Part shown: positions 8,218 to 19,149 of the stretch, in pieces
Layout: the number at the start of each line of letters is the position of its first letter
Numbering within the stretch: the stretch's first letter is position 1
From: Maribacter sp.
GTDB lineage: Bacteria; Bacteroidota; Bacteroidia; Flavobacteriales; Flavobacteriaceae
DNA length: 34,948 nucleotides
Direction: 5' to 3'
Assembly: GCA_022865355.1 (NCBI GenBank)
Contig: JALHST010000294.1
Coordinates: 1-34,948 of the forward strand
Made by a program: the position numbers and the translations under genes
The notes under the pieces: generated by a model
Databases searched by the model: none
Told to the model about the DNA's origin: nothing
Seen by the model: the letters and a program-made list of their open reading frames with translations, nothing else

Positions 8218-9612
8218 ATGAAAAGGATAGGAAGTTTATTTTTGGTAGCCATTTTTGCCGGGGCGATTACCTTGGGGTCCTACAAACTCTTTTTTGAAAA
8301 GGGCAATTTTACCTTGGTCTCTCAAAATGATGACGCATCGGTTATCAATACGAGTTTAACACCCACTTCGGCGAGAGGTGCAGGCATCAATGAGGTAGAC
8401 TTTACTACCGCTGCAGAAAATACGGTAAATTCCGTGGTTCACGTAAAGAACGTAACGCTCGGCAGCAGTTCGAATAACCCATGGGATTTTATCTTTGGTT
8501 CAGGACAAAATGCCCAACCCCAGGTAGGCGTTGGTTCGGGAGTTATTATTTCTTCCGACGGATACATAGTTACCAATAATCATGTGGTGGCAAATGCAAA
8601 TCAACTTCAAGTAACATTGAACAACAATAAATCCTATGAAGCCGAATTTATCGGGTCAGATCCCAATTCCGATATTGCATTGTTAAAGATCAAGGCAGAT
8701 GATAAGTTGCCCTATTTGGCCTTTGCCGACTCCGACAATACAAAGATCGGCGAATGGGTTTTGGCCGTTGGCAATCCTTTTAATCTTACCTCTACGGTAA
8801 CAGCCGGCATTATTAGTGCGAAGGCCAGAAATCTGGGAAGGATCGATCAATCATTCATTCAGACCGATGCTGCAGTGAACCCGGGGAATAGTGGTGGCGC
8901 CCTAGTCAATACAAACGGGGACCTGGTCGGGATAAACACCGCTATTAGTTCACAAACAGGTTCGTATGTCGGCTATTCGTTTGCGGTACCCAGCAATATT
9001 GCGAAGAAAGTGGTAGATGATATAATGGAATATGGCAATGTACAGAAAGGCATTCTAGGTATAAATACGCCTCCCCTTAATTCACAATATGCCATTGATA
9101 AGGGTTATAATGAAATAGATGGGGTATATATTGAAGGTGTTGAAGAAGGTACGGGCGCTTTTGAAGCGAAATTACAGAGTGGGGATATCATTAAAAAAAT
9201 CGATCATGTCATGGTTCATAAATTTTCGGACCTTACAGGATATTTGGCAACGAAAAGGCCCGGGGACCAGGTAGAGGTGACCATAAATCGGGACGATAAC
9301 ACGCTGCTCGTACCCGTGAAATTAATGGAAAGACAAACGCTTGTGGTGCCTGAATTAGGCCTAGAGGTCAAAAATCTTACTGATAAGGACAAGAAAATAT
9401 TCAGAACCAATAAAGGTGTCAAAATTGTCGGGGTACCTGAGACTTATCGGGGCTATGGTTTAGAAGGAAAGGTATTGTTATCGATTGATGACGAAGAAAT
9501 TAATGATATTCAGGAAGCCAGGGATCTCTTTGGGCAAATTTCGAAATACGGTAAGACCGTAATTACTATGTTGAACGAGAAGGGAGAAAGAGAGCGGCTT
9601 ATATTTCAATAA
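8218..9612 (+). CDS. htrA: HtrA/DegQ-type periplasmic serine protease
   Basis: HtrA proteins degrade or refold damaged envelope proteins. The 464-residue protein has a hydrophobic N-terminal signal or anchor (about 5-25), a trypsin-like domain with the triad H122 (VTNNHVV), D152 (NSDIALLKI) and S225 (NPGNSGGAL), and then two PDZ regions: about 278-370, with GVYIEGVEEGTGAFEAKLQS GDII, and a more divergent one, about 380-464. This order is that of DegP/DegQ. It is monocistronic by appearance: divergent from dapF, with its own -7 element, and followed by a strong terminator at 9631-9662. Confidence 0.95.
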   Translation: MKRIGSLFLVAIFAGAITLGSYKLFFEKGNFTLVSQNDDASVINTSLTPTSARGAGINEVDFTTAAENTVNSVVHVKNVTLGSSSNNPWDFIFGSGQNAQPQVGVGSGVIISSDGYIVTNNHVVANANQLQVTLNNNKSYEAEFIGSDPNSDIALLKIKADDKLPYLAFADSDNTKIGEWVLAVGNPFNLTSTVTAGIISAKARNLGRIDQSFIQTDAAVNPGNSGGALVNTNGDLVGINTAISSQTGSYVGYSFAVPSNIAKKVVDDIMEYGNVQKGILGINTPPLNSQYAIDKGYNEIDGVYIEGVEEGTGAFEAKLQSGDIIKKIDHVMVHKFSDLTGYLATKRPGDQVEVTINRDDNTLLVPVKLMERQTLVVPELGLEVKNLTDKDKKIFRTNKGVKIVGVPETYRGYGLEGKVLLSIDDEEINDIQEARDLFGQISKYGKTVITMLNEKGERERLIFQ

Positions 9613-9630
9613 ATTTAATAATGCTTGGTT

Positions 9631-9662
9631 AAAAAAGCCCCGTAAAATGTGGGGCTTTTTTT
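9631..9662 (+). terminator. Rho-independent terminator after htrA
   Basis: AAAAAAGCCCC (9631-9641) pairs with GGGGCTTTTTT (9651-9661) around a 9-base loop and ends in a T run. It begins 19 bases after the htrA stop. The A-tract on the left arm means it could also work on the opposite strand. Confidence 0.92.
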
Positions 9663-9674
9663 GTGCGGCTTCTA

Positions 9675-9705
9675 TTTACGAAAACGTTTGAAAAATATAC
9701 TTTTG
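9675..9705 (+). promoter_or_regulatory. Putative gap promoter
   Basis: TACTTTTG at 9698-9705 matches TANNTTTG exactly. TTTA at 9675-9678, 19 bases upstream, is a near match to the -33 TTTG. The -7 element ends 24 bases before the ATG at 9730. Confidence 0.6.
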
Positions 9706-9729
9706 TATAATTAAAAATTGGAAAAATTG

Positions 9730-11178
9730 ATGTCAAATAATAAATCGTACGAAAAAGAATTGGCATTTCAAGCCGATCGTAGAAAAGCCACCACCGAATT
9801 TATTAAAATTACTAGTGATCTTTGGTACGACAAATCAATTGAAGTAGTACTCTTTAAGAACCAAATAATAGACAAAAATGTCAGTGATATCATAAATCTG
9901 CATGAATATGCCGGGGAATTCGTGCAAAAACCCATTTCGATATTTGACTCAGTTGAGTTACTGCGGGCCATCAATGATCTTAAATTGCCTCCTGCCAAGT
10001 TGGATATAGGCAAGCTTACCTATGAATATCATTCAGATGATAATAATTTCAACAATGTCAAGGCCTTTGTCATCGACAAATTGAAGGATGCCCGTAGTTC
10101 AAGTGAAATAAAGCCGAAAGATGTCGTTTTATATGGTTTTGGGCGCATAGGAAGGTTGTTGGCACGCGAACTGATGGCGAAGACCGGAAAGGGAAATCAA
10201 TTGCGCTTAAGGGCCGTGGTTACCAGGGGTACCGTAGATCCAGAAATTTTGGAGAAACGGGCCAGTCTTCTTCGCATTGATTCGGTTCATGGCCCTTTTC
10301 ACGGCACCGTTGAAACCGATATAAAAAATAATGCCCTTATCATCAATGGCACCACGGTATACTTTATCAATGCAGACCTGCCGCAGGACATCGATTATAC
10401 AAAATATGGTATTCAGGACGCCCTTATCATTGATAATTCAGGTGCCTTTCGCGATAAAGAAAAATTGGCCCAACATTTGCGTTCGAAAGGTGCGAGCCAA
10501 GTACTTCTTACCGCACCCGGCAAGGAGGTGCCCAATATTGTGCATGGGGTCAATCACAAAAGCTTCGATCCCGATGTTGTGAAAATATTTTCAGCGGCAT
10601 CCTGCACCACAAATGCCATAACGCCCATCCTGAAGGTTATAGAAGATTCGCTGGGAATTATAAAGGGCCATATTGAAACGATACATGCTTATACGAACGA
10701 CCAAAATTTGGTCGATAATCTACACGGAAAATACCGACGTGGAAGGGCGGCCGCACTGAACATGGTAATTACTGAGACTGGCGCCGGTGAAGCCGTGGCT
10801 AAGGCGCTGCCAACGCTAAAAGGAAAACTAACTTCGAATGCCATCAGGGTACCTGTTCCCAACGGATCTCTCGCCATTCTCAATCTCGATATAAAGAACA
10901 AAACTTCTTTGGATGGGGTAAATACCATTCTAAAAAAATATGCGTTGGAAGGCGATTTAGTCGAACAGATAAAATATTCGTTAAGCAAGGAAATGGTGTC
11001 CTCGGATATTGTAGGCACCTCGGCACCTTCCATTTATGATAGTACGGCAACGATTGTAGCCGATAATGGTAAAAACATCGTGCTTTATATCTGGTATGAC
11101 AATGAATTTGGGTATTCGCACCAAGTTATCCGATTGGCAAAATATATTGCCAAGGTAAGACGGTTTACTTATTATTAA
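9730..11178 (+). CDS. gap: Glyceraldehyde-3-phosphate dehydrogenase, long form with N-terminal extension
   Basis: GAPDH interconverts glyceraldehyde-3-phosphate and 1,3-bisphosphoglycerate. The 482-residue protein has the NAD-binding GFGRIGR (136-142), the catalytic cysteine in SAASCTTNAITP (C292), the catalytic histidine in HAYTNDQNL (H319), and C-terminal WYDNEFGYSHQVIRLAKYI. What differs from standard GAPDH (about 335 residues) is an N-terminal extension of about 130 residues, beginning KSYEKELAFQADRRKATTEF, with no recognisable domain. Long versions like this occur widely in Flavobacteriaceae. I chose ATG 9730 over the in-frame TTG at 9718 because the TTG adds only MEKL. An own promoter and an upstream terminator suggest independent transcription. 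Confidence 0.93.
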   Translation: MSNNKSYEKELAFQADRRKATTEFIKITSDLWYDKSIEVVLFKNQIIDKNVSDIINLHEYAGEFVQKPISIFDSVELLRAINDLKLPPAKLDIGKLTYEYHSDDNNFNNVKAFVIDKLKDARSSSEIKPKDVVLYGFGRIGRLLARELMAKTGKGNQLRLRAVVTRGTVDPEILEKRASLLRIDSVHGPFHGTVETDIKNNALIINGTTVYFINADLPQDIDYTKYGIQDALIIDNSGAFRDKEKLAQHLRSKGASQVLLTAPGKEVPNIVHGVNHKSFDPDVVKIFSAASCTTNAITPILKVIEDSLGIIKGHIETIHAYTNDQNLVDNLHGKYRRGRAAALNMVITETGAGEAVAKALPTLKGKLTSNAIRVPVPNGSLAILNLDIKNKTSLDGVNTILKKYALEGDLVEQIKYSLSKEMVSSDIVGTSAPSIYDSTATIVADNGKNIVLYIWYDNEFGYSHQVIRLAKYIAKVRRFTYY

Positions 11179-11329
11179 AGGTATTTGAAGGAAACTGAAT
11201 TGTGTTGAAGTGGCAGGCAAATCGCTTATGAATCAAAACCGACCTTATCAACGATTTTTTTTCTTAATTGACAATAATTGAATTACTTTAGTCATCTCTA
11301 AATCATTGTTAACAATAAGATTTACATAA

Positions 11330-11950
11330 ATGAAAATTTTGAAATTAGTATTTATTGTAATATCCCTATTGACGTTCAACCTACAATTTGCGCAAGAAAA
11401 GGGAGAAACCGAGAACCTTTCATTGGACAATGGCCCTATAAGCAGTCAATTCGATTTTATCGCCCAGAAATCGGGCAACTACCGAGCCGATGGGGTGCCT
11501 TACGAAGTGGTAAAGGAAAGCAATCTTATTAAGTTGCGAAAGAATGTGTTGGATTCATTGAACGCCGTCAACAAAAAAACGATCGAGCTCAAGGCTACGA
11601 TCGCCGAACATGAGACCACCATAAGTTCCTTGAACAAGAAGTTAGGTGAAACAACCAACAATCTCGCCTCGGTGACCGAGGAAAAGGATAGTATGTCATT
11701 TCTGGGCATAGCAGTTTCCAAAGGTACCTACAACACGCTATTATGGTCGTTTATCTTTGGCCTATTAGGACTCATGCTGTTTTTTATGTACAAATTCAGG
11801 AGGAGCAATGTGCTCACCCAAGAAGCGAAAACTGCACTGACGGAAGTTGAGGAAGAATTTGAGGAACATCGCAGAAGGGCCTTGGAGCGCGAACAGAGAA
11901 TTAGTAGGCAATTACAGGACGAAATCAACAAATACAAAAAGCAAAAATAG
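11330..11950 (+). CDS. Unknown protein: signal peptide, periplasmic coiled coil, membrane helix, cytoplasmic coiled coil
   Basis: I do not recognise a functional domain. The 206-residue protein has a Sec signal peptide ending near residue 22 (FNLQFAQEKGE), a coiled-coil segment from about 61 to 122 rich in K, E, L and N, a single membrane helix (136-155, LLWSFIFGLLGLMLFFMYKF), a positive RRSN stop-transfer, and a highly charged helix (163-206, TEVEEEFEEHRRRALERE). Topology should therefore place the first coil outside and the second inside the inner membrane. Similar proteins upstream of trmD are, as I recall, sometimes labelled 'tRNA (guanine-N1)-methyltransferase' in databases, apparently from their position; nothing in this sequence resembles TrmD. 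A terminator hairpin starts right after the stop codon. Confidence 0.8.
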   Translation: MKILKLVFIVISLLTFNLQFAQEKGETENLSLDNGPISSQFDFIAQKSGNYRADGVPYEVVKESNLIKLRKNVLDSLNAVNKKTIELKATIAEHETTISSLNKKLGETTNNLASVTEEKDSMSFLGIAVSKGTYNTLLWSFIFGLLGLMLFFMYKFRRSNVLTQEAKTALTEVEEEFEEHRRRALEREQRISRQLQDEINKYKKQK

Positions 11951-11976
11951 AAAAAAGCTCCATACGGGGCTTTTTT
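11951..11976 (+). terminator. Terminator-like hairpin between the coiled-coil gene and the GNAT-trmD genes
   Basis: AAAAAAGCTCC (11951-11961) pairs with GGGGCTTTTTT (11966-11976) with one G-T pair and an ATAC loop. It begins at the base after the stop codon at 11950 and ends 11 bases before the GNAT start at 11988, leaving little room for a promoter for the following genes. Confidence 0.85.
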
Positions 11977-11987
11977 CAACTATACAC

Positions 11988-12437
11988 ATGCTTACGATTA
12001 TCAGGGCACAGGAAAAACACCTAGCGGCGATCGTACCTCTTTTTGATGCGTATCGCGTTTTTTATGGACAACCATCTAATTTAGTGTTGGCCAAGAAATT
12101 TCTGGTAGAGCGATTTACGAAAAATGAATCTATTATCTTTTCGGCTAGTTATAAGGACATGACAGTCGGATTTTTACAACTTTATCCCACCTTTTCTTCG
12201 GTAACTTTGCAGTCTTCATACATTTTAAACGATTTATATGTAGCGGCAGACCACCGTAAAAAAGGAATCGGTGAGGCGCTACTAAACCGAGCCAAAAAAT
12301 ATTGCCTTGAACAGGGTTATAAAGGTTTGGCCCTAGAAACAGCCATTGATAATCAAGCACAATTATTATATGAACGGTTGGGATGGGTTAAGGATACCCA
12401 CTGTTTTCATTACTTTTGGCCTGCCAATAACGCGTAG
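11988..12437 (+). CDS. GNAT-family N-acetyltransferase
   Basis: The 149-residue protein begins at ATG 11988 with [20 protein letters not shown], a normal GNAT first strand and helix; the frame is open upstream into the preceding gene but through the hairpin and without family resemblance. The acetyl-CoA binding segment is [20 protein letters not shown], and [20 protein letters not shown] is the usual C-terminal helix. The acceptor is unknown. It lies 14 bases before trmD and probably shares its transcript. It is the second GNAT in the window and is not closely similar to the one at 6785-7309. Confidence 0.88.
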   Translation: MLTIIRAQEKHLAAIVPLFDAYRVFYGQPSNLVLAKKFLVERFTKNESIIFSASYKDMTVGFLQLYPTFSSVTLQSSYILNDLYVAADHRKKGIGEALLNRAKKYCLEQGYKGLALETAIDNQAQLLYERLGWVKDTHCFHYFWPANNA

Positions 12438-12451
12438 CAATAAATCTTAAA

Positions 12452-13126
12452 ATGCGAATCGATATTATAACCGTATTGCCCGAACTACTTAGGAGTCCGT
12501 TCGAAGCGTCAATTCTTAAAAGGGCCATTGATAAAGGCCTTGTTGAGGTGCATACCCATAACCTTAGGGATTATTCGGATAAAAGCTATAACCAAGTCGA
12601 TGACTACCAATTCGGCGGCGGCGCTGGAATGGTGCTTATGATCGAACCCATTGACAAGTGTATTACTGGTTTAAAAAAAGCCCGGGAATATGATGAAATT
12701 ATTTATTTGACCCCAGATGGGGAAACGTTAAACCAAAAAATGGCCAATCGAATTTCGATGCTTCACAACATCATACTGCTTTGTGGCCATTATAAGGGGG
12801 TAGATCAAAGAGTACGGGACACTTTGATTACCCGCGAGATTTCGATAGGTGATTATGTGTTGTCTGGCGGCGAATTGGGGGCGGCCGTACTATGTGATAC
12901 CGTGATACGGTTAATACCGGGTGTGCTGAACAATGAGACCTCTGCGTTGACCGATACGTTTCAGGACAATCTTTTGGCGCCTCCGGTTTATACGAGACCC
13001 GCTATCTACAAAGGCCTAAAGGTCCCCCCGATACTGCTTAGTGGCAACTTTCCTGAAATCGAAAACTGGCGGGAGGATCAGGCACAGAAAAGAACGGAGC
13101 ACTTGCGTCCGGACCTTTTGGAATAG
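12452..13126 (+). CDS. trmD: tRNA (guanine-N1)-methyltransferase TrmD
   Basis: TrmD methylates G37 next to the anticodon in tRNAs reading C- and G-starting codons, preventing +1 frameshifts. The 224-residue protein is a SPOUT enzyme with the knot-forming motifs [13 protein letters not shown] (109-121) and [13 protein letters not shown] (129-141), the FGGGAGMV stretch (54-61), and the catalytic aspartate segment SALTDTFQ (D168). The C-terminal domain ends [17 protein letters not shown], as usual. It is followed by rplS, as in many bacteria, although rplS has its own promoter here and rimM and rpsP are not adjacent. Confidence 0.97.
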   Translation: MRIDIITVLPELLRSPFEASILKRAIDKGLVEVHTHNLRDYSDKSYNQVDDYQFGGGAGMVLMIEPIDKCITGLKKAREYDEIIYLTPDGETLNQKMANRISMLHNIILLCGHYKGVDQRVRDTLITREISIGDYVLSGGELGAAVLCDTVIRLIPGVLNNETSALTDTFQDNLLAPPVYTRPAIYKGLKVPPILLSGNFPEIENWREDQAQKRTEHLRPDLLE

Positions 13127-13170
13127 TGTGTTCGAAGGGATGTTCATATAAAAAAATCATGAGAAATAGC

Positions 13171-13200
13171 TTGTAGGTTTTAATATATAGATTATTTTTG
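13171..13200 (+). promoter_or_regulatory. rplS promoter
   Basis: TTG at 13171-13173, a 19-base spacer, and TATTTTTG at 13193-13200 give a full match to the Bacteroidetes TTG-N19-TANNTTTG pattern. This predicts a leader of about 60 bases before the rplS ATG. Confidence 0.75.
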
Positions 13201-13268
13201 CACTCTGTTAAATCAACCTCTGACGAAAATCGTGTATGTTGGTTTACGAATAACGATAAAACAATATC

Positions 13269-13619
13269 ATGGAATCATTAATTAAGTTCGTTGAAAACGA
13301 GTTTGTTCCAAAAAAAGACTTTCCAGAATTTTCCGCGGGCGATACCATTACCGTCTATTACGAAATTAAGGAAGGTGAAAAAACAAGGACCCAGTTTTTC
13401 AAGGGGATTGTAATACAGCGCAGGGGAACCGGGATGACGGAAACTTTTACTATCCGTAAAATGTCAGGTACCGTAGGAGTGGAACGTATATTTCCAATCA
13501 ACATGCCGGCATTGCAAAAGATAGAAGTAAACAAAAGAGGTAAAGTGCGTAGGGCTCGTATCTTCTACTTTAGAGGCCTTACCGGTAAAAAAGCACGTAT
13601 CAAGGAAGTTCGTTCATAA
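13269..13619 (+). CDS. rplS: 50S ribosomal protein bL19
   Basis: bL19 sits at the interface of the two ribosomal subunits. The 116-residue sequence has the family core: FSAGDTITVYYEIKEGEKTR, FKGIVIQRRGTGMTETFTIR, VGVERIFPINMPALQKIEV and the basic C-terminal RRARIFYFRGLTGKKARIKE. Length is normal. It has a near-consensus promoter at 13171-13200, a 142-base gap to trmD, and a strong terminator at 13639-13677, so it can be expressed independently of the trmD operon. Confidence 0.98.
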   Translation: MESLIKFVENEFVPKKDFPEFSAGDTITVYYEIKEGEKTRTQFFKGIVIQRRGTGMTETFTIRKMSGTVGVERIFPINMPALQKIEVNKRGKVRRARIFYFRGLTGKKARIKEVRS

Positions 13620-13638
13620 GATTTTTTATTTTTTATAT

Positions 13639-13677
13639 AAAACCCGGCCGGAGTTATATTTCCGGCCGGGTTTTTGT
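13639..13677 (+). terminator. Strong Rho-independent terminator after rplS
   Basis: The arms AACCCGGCCGGA (13641-13652) and TCCGGCCGGGTT (13661-13672) pair perfectly around an 8-base loop and are extended by A/T pairs, with TTTTTGTTT after the stem. It is the most stable hairpin I see in the window. Confidence 0.95.
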
Positions 13678-13940
13678 TTATAAACAATTGTTCATAAATA
13701 AAGTTTATAGTCTGTTGATTATTAATTCATTGTAAAATTTTATCGTTCAAAATAATTATAGTACATTTAAGAATGGTTTTAAGCAAATATCGGTTTGATA
13801 TAAATTAAAGCCACTATAAAGTTTACGTTCTTTATATTGTTGTTTAATCGCATTGTTAAAAGAGGTTTGTTCAATCAGGCCACTTTGATATAATGGGATG
13901 AGTGTGAAAACAAGGGGCGGTCGTTCCTTGATTTTTTTAT
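13678..13940 (+). other. AT-rich intergenic stretch with small inverted repeats
   Basis: No coding signal is visible. Two perfect 7-bp inverted repeats occur: TATAAAC (13679-13685) with GTTTATA (13703-13709), and TATAAAG (13815-13821) with CTTTATA (13830-13836). An E. coli-like TTGTTC-N16-TATAAT occurs at 13867-13894, but no exact TANNTTTG. The stretch is clearly more AT-rich than its surroundings. It may hold regulatory sites for the small frame at 13941, but function is not shown. Confidence 0.4.
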
Positions 13941-14147
13941 ATGGATGCTTTTAACCAGTATATTGGGACTTCGGTTTCTTATAGGAAGTTAGTAGGTATT
14001 AAAACAACGAGAAGAAATACCAAGTCGTGCTTAAGTGTAATGCTCAGGAACGAACGTATTTCAAACGTTGAAATGGTGAAGCGAACGCAATCAATGGTTG
14101 CCGTTTTGTTGAAAAAGCAAGACAAAAAGTTTGTTAACTATTTCTAA
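13941..14147 (+). CDS. Possible small basic protein of 68 residues, unknown
   Basis: I do not recognise this frame. It runs from ATG 13941 to TAA 14145-14147 and encodes a lysine- and arginine-rich product (NQYIGTSVSYRKLVGIKTTR near the start, VAVLLKKQDKKF near the end) with no signal peptide or membrane helix. In its favour: a strong hairpin with a T tail begins at the stop codon (14146-14186), and a TATAAT-like element lies 46 bases upstream. Against it: no homologue is recognised, the flanks are non-coding, and the stretch could instead specify a small RNA of similar extent. The SVMLRNERISNVEMV stretch faintly recalls the helix after the RHTFAT box of tyrosine recombinases, but catalytic residues are missing, so I do not assign it. 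Confidence 0.4.
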   Translation: MDAFNQYIGTSVSYRKLVGIKTTRRNTKSCLSVMLRNERISNVEMVKRTQSMVAVLLKKQDKKFVNYF

Positions 14148-14186
14148 AAAGCCATGTCAATGTACTTGTACAATGATATGGCTTTT
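14146..14186 (+). terminator. Hairpin terminator after the 68-residue frame
   Basis: AAAAGCCATGTCA (14147-14159) pairs with TGATATGGCTTTT (14174-14186) with one G-T pair; inside, TGTAC (14161-14165) pairs with GTACA (14168-14172) around a 2-base loop, with one A-A mismatch between the two stems. The T run after the stem is short (TTTT). The left arm begins with A's, so it may work in both directions. Confidence 0.7.
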
Positions 14187-16651
<2,465 letters not shown>

Positions 16652-16677
16652 TAGCAAGGTGCATCTTTTGAAATAAT

Positions 16678-16711
16678 GGCCTTTGCCCGTTTGGCAGGGG
16701 CCTTTTATTTT
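16678..16711 (+). terminator. Rho-independent terminator after icd
   Basis: GGCCTTTGCC (16678-16687) pairs with GGCAGGGGCC (16693-16702), with two G-T pairs and a 5-base loop, and is followed by TTTTATTTT. It starts 27 bases after the icd stop. Confidence 0.85.
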
Positions 16712-16776
16712 AAATTAATGTTAACAAGTGTACGGTATTTTTATTTCTAACTACTTTTATAAAAAAATTGCTATTG

Positions 16777-19146
16777 ATGGACTCACGTACCATAGCCTTC
16801 TTATTTTTTATTTTTTGTTCCTTTTTCACCTTCCCACAACAAAAATTTACCCTGAGCGGCACGGTATACGAAGCGGCAAGTAATGAGACATTGATAGGGG
16901 TCACCATCGCCGTGCCTGCTCTCAGAACGGGTGTATCGACGAATGAATATGGTTTTTATTCGCTGACCCTACCCGAAGGGGAGTATATAATGCAAATCAG
17001 TTATTTAGGGTTTAGTGACATTATTCAAAAGGTTTCCTTGACGTCAAATATTACGGTCAATTTTCATATGTTGGAAGAGGCAGAACAATTAGATGAGGTT
17101 ATCATTACTGAGGATGTTGAAAAAATCGACATTCGCAAGCCCCAGATGAGCGTCAACTCGCTGTCGGTCGCGACTATTAAAAAAATTCCTGTTATTCTCG
17201 GGGAAGCCGATGTCATTAAATCTATTCTGCTATTACCAGGGGTTACCAATGCAGGGGAAGGTGCATCGGGTTTTAATGTTCGTGGAGGCGCCGTAGATCA
17301 AAACCTCATTCTTCTTGATGAAGCGACCATCTTTAACTCCTCCCATTTGTTCGGCTTTTTTTCGGTATTTAATCCAGATGCCATCAAGGACATTAAATTG
17401 TATAAGGGAGGCATTCCCGCGCGATATGGGGGAAGGGTTTCCTCAGTATTGGATATTTTTCAAAAAGAAGGGAATAGTAAGAAGTTTCAAATAAATGGGG
17501 GTATTGGTGCCGTAGCTAGCCGGCTGTTGGTAGAAGGGCCCATAGCAAAAGACAAAGCGGCCTTTCTAATAGGTGGAAGAGCTTCCTATGCCCACTTGTT
17601 TTTACCCCTATTTCAAATAGATAATACGGCTTATTTCTATGATCTGAATACAAAAATAAATTTCAATGTCGATAATCGGAACAGCCTCTTGTTATCCGGA
17701 TATTTCGGTAGGGATGTTTTTGGCATTAGTGAAAGCTTTGTTAATACCTATGGCAACGCCGTTGGCAATTTTCGATGGAATCATCTATTCTCCGATAAAC
17801 TATTTTCTAATCTTTCTCTGATTTATTCTGACTACTATTACGGATTGAAATTAGATTTTGTTGGCTTTAATTGGAATTCAGGTATTCGAAATTTCAACGT
17901 TAAATATGATTTGAAGGATTACATAAGTGACAAACTACAAATCAATTATGGGCTAAATAATATTTATTATCAGTTCAATCCCGGCAAAATTGAACCTAGC
18001 AACCCAACTTCAGGAATATTAGAAGAGCAATTGATCCAAAAATACGCCAATGAGTTTGCGGCATATATAGATATAGAACATCGCATCACAGAAAATTTAA
18101 GTATTGGGTACGGCCTTCGATATAGCAATTTCATCCGTTTAGGCCAAGATGCCCTAAATGTCTATACAGACGGCAACCCCGTGGTCTTTGACCCTACCCT
18201 ACAAATTTATCAGGAAGGAAAACCAATCGAAACGATAAATCCGGGGAAAGGAAGTATGGCGACCTTCAACAATTTTGAACCTAGGATTTCGCTTTCCTAT
18301 ACCTTGGACGAAGATAGTTCGTTGAAGGCCAGTTACACCCGATTGTCGCAATATCTGCATTTATTGTCAAATACCAGTTCCCCTACGCCCCTTGATGTTT
18401 GGACCCCAAGTGGACCCTTTGTAAAGCCCCAGTTGCTTGATCAGTATGCATTCGGATATTTTAAAAACCTGGATCGTAGTGCGTATACAATCGAATCAGA
18501 AGTGTTCTACAAATCTGTACAGAACCGAATCGATTATATTGATGGTGCCAACCTGATAGCGAACGACGCCATCGAACAGGTAATTCTAAATGGTGAGGCA
18601 CGGGCCTATGGGCTTGAGCTACTCGTACGCAAAAATGAGGGGGCATTTCAAGGTTGGTTGGCGTATACGCTTTCAAAGTCAGAACAGCGTACCCCGGGAA
18701 GAAATAGTAATGAACGAGGGCTCAATAACGGGGCCTGGTACAATACGCCTTACGACAAAACGCATGATATTTCATTTTATGGTGGTTATGAATTGAGTGA
18801 AAAGTGGAGTTTTAATACCAATTTCGTTTTCCAGACAGGGCAACCAACGAATTATCCCATCGGTCAGTTTGCGTTTCAAGGATTGACTATTCCCTATTAT
18901 GGGCAACGCAATAGGGAAAGGCTGCCCGCCTATCATAGACTCGATCTATCGGCTACTATGATTCCGAGGAAAAATAAAGGCAGAAACTGGCAAGCCGAAT
19001 GGATTTTTAGCATTTATAACGTATACAATCGAAAAAATGCGGCCGCCATTAATTTTAGTCGCAATCAGGATACCGGGGTCAATGAAGCAGTGCGTACCTC
19101 CATATTTGGTATTGTGCCTGCAGTAACGTATAACTTTAAGTTTTAG
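16777..19146 (+). CDS. TonB-dependent outer-membrane receptor (carboxypeptidase-regulatory-like N-terminal domain)
   Basis: The 789-residue protein has a Sec signal peptide (about 1-21), a CarboxypepD_reg-like beta sandwich (24-105, with FTLSGTVYEAASNETLIGVT), a plug domain (about 130-235, with GASGFNVRGGAVDQNLILLD and GGIPARYGGRVSSVLDI), and a 22-strand barrel ending in the aromatic VTYNFKF. I use ATG 16777; a TTG 9 bases upstream adds nothing meaningful. It is shorter than SusC proteins and its partner is DUF4249, not SusD, so glycan uptake should not be assumed. A TACTTTTA at 16752-16759 is one base off the -7 consensus. The ligand is unknown. Confidence 0.93.
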   Translation: MDSRTIAFLFFIFCSFFTFPQQKFTLSGTVYEAASNETLIGVTIAVPALRTGVSTNEYGFYSLTLPEGEYIMQISYLGFSDIIQKVSLTSNITVNFHMLEEAEQLDEVIITEDVEKIDIRKPQMSVNSLSVATIKKIPVILGEADVIKSILLLPGVTNAGEGASGFNVRGGAVDQNLILLDEATIFNSSHLFGFFSVFNPDAIKDIKLYKGGIPARYGGRVSSVLDIFQKEGNSKKFQINGGIGAVASRLLVEGPIAKDKAAFLIGGRASYAHLFLPLFQIDNTAYFYDLNTKINFNVDNRNSLLLSGYFGRDVFGISESFVNTYGNAVGNFRWNHLFSDKLFSNLSLIYSDYYYGLKLDFVGFNWNSGIRNFNVKYDLKDYISDKLQINYGLNNIYYQFNPGKIEPSNPTSGILEEQLIQKYANEFAAYIDIEHRITENLSIGYGLRYSNFIRLGQDALNVYTDGNPVVFDPTLQIYQEGKPIETINPGKGSMATFNNFEPRISLSYTLDEDSSLKASYTRLSQYLHLLSNTSSPTPLDVWTPSGPFVKPQLLDQYAFGYFKNLDRSAYTIESEVFYKSVQNRIDYIDGANLIANDAIEQVILNGEARAYGLELLVRKNEGAFQGWLAYTLSKSEQRTPGRNSNERGLNNGAWYNTPYDKTHDISFYGGYELSEKWSFNTNFVFQTGQPTNYPIGQFAFQGLTIPYYGQRNRERLPAYHRLDLSATMIPRKNKGRNWQAEWIFSIYNVYNRKNAAAINFSRNQDTGVNEAVRTSIFGIVPAVTYNFKF

Positions 19147-19149
19147 AAA

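Noticed and set aside
13941-14147. Small frame as a remnant of a tyrosine recombinase
   Set aside because: Only a loose resemblance around SVMLRNERISNVEMV; the RHTF arginine and histidine and the catalytic tyrosine are missing.
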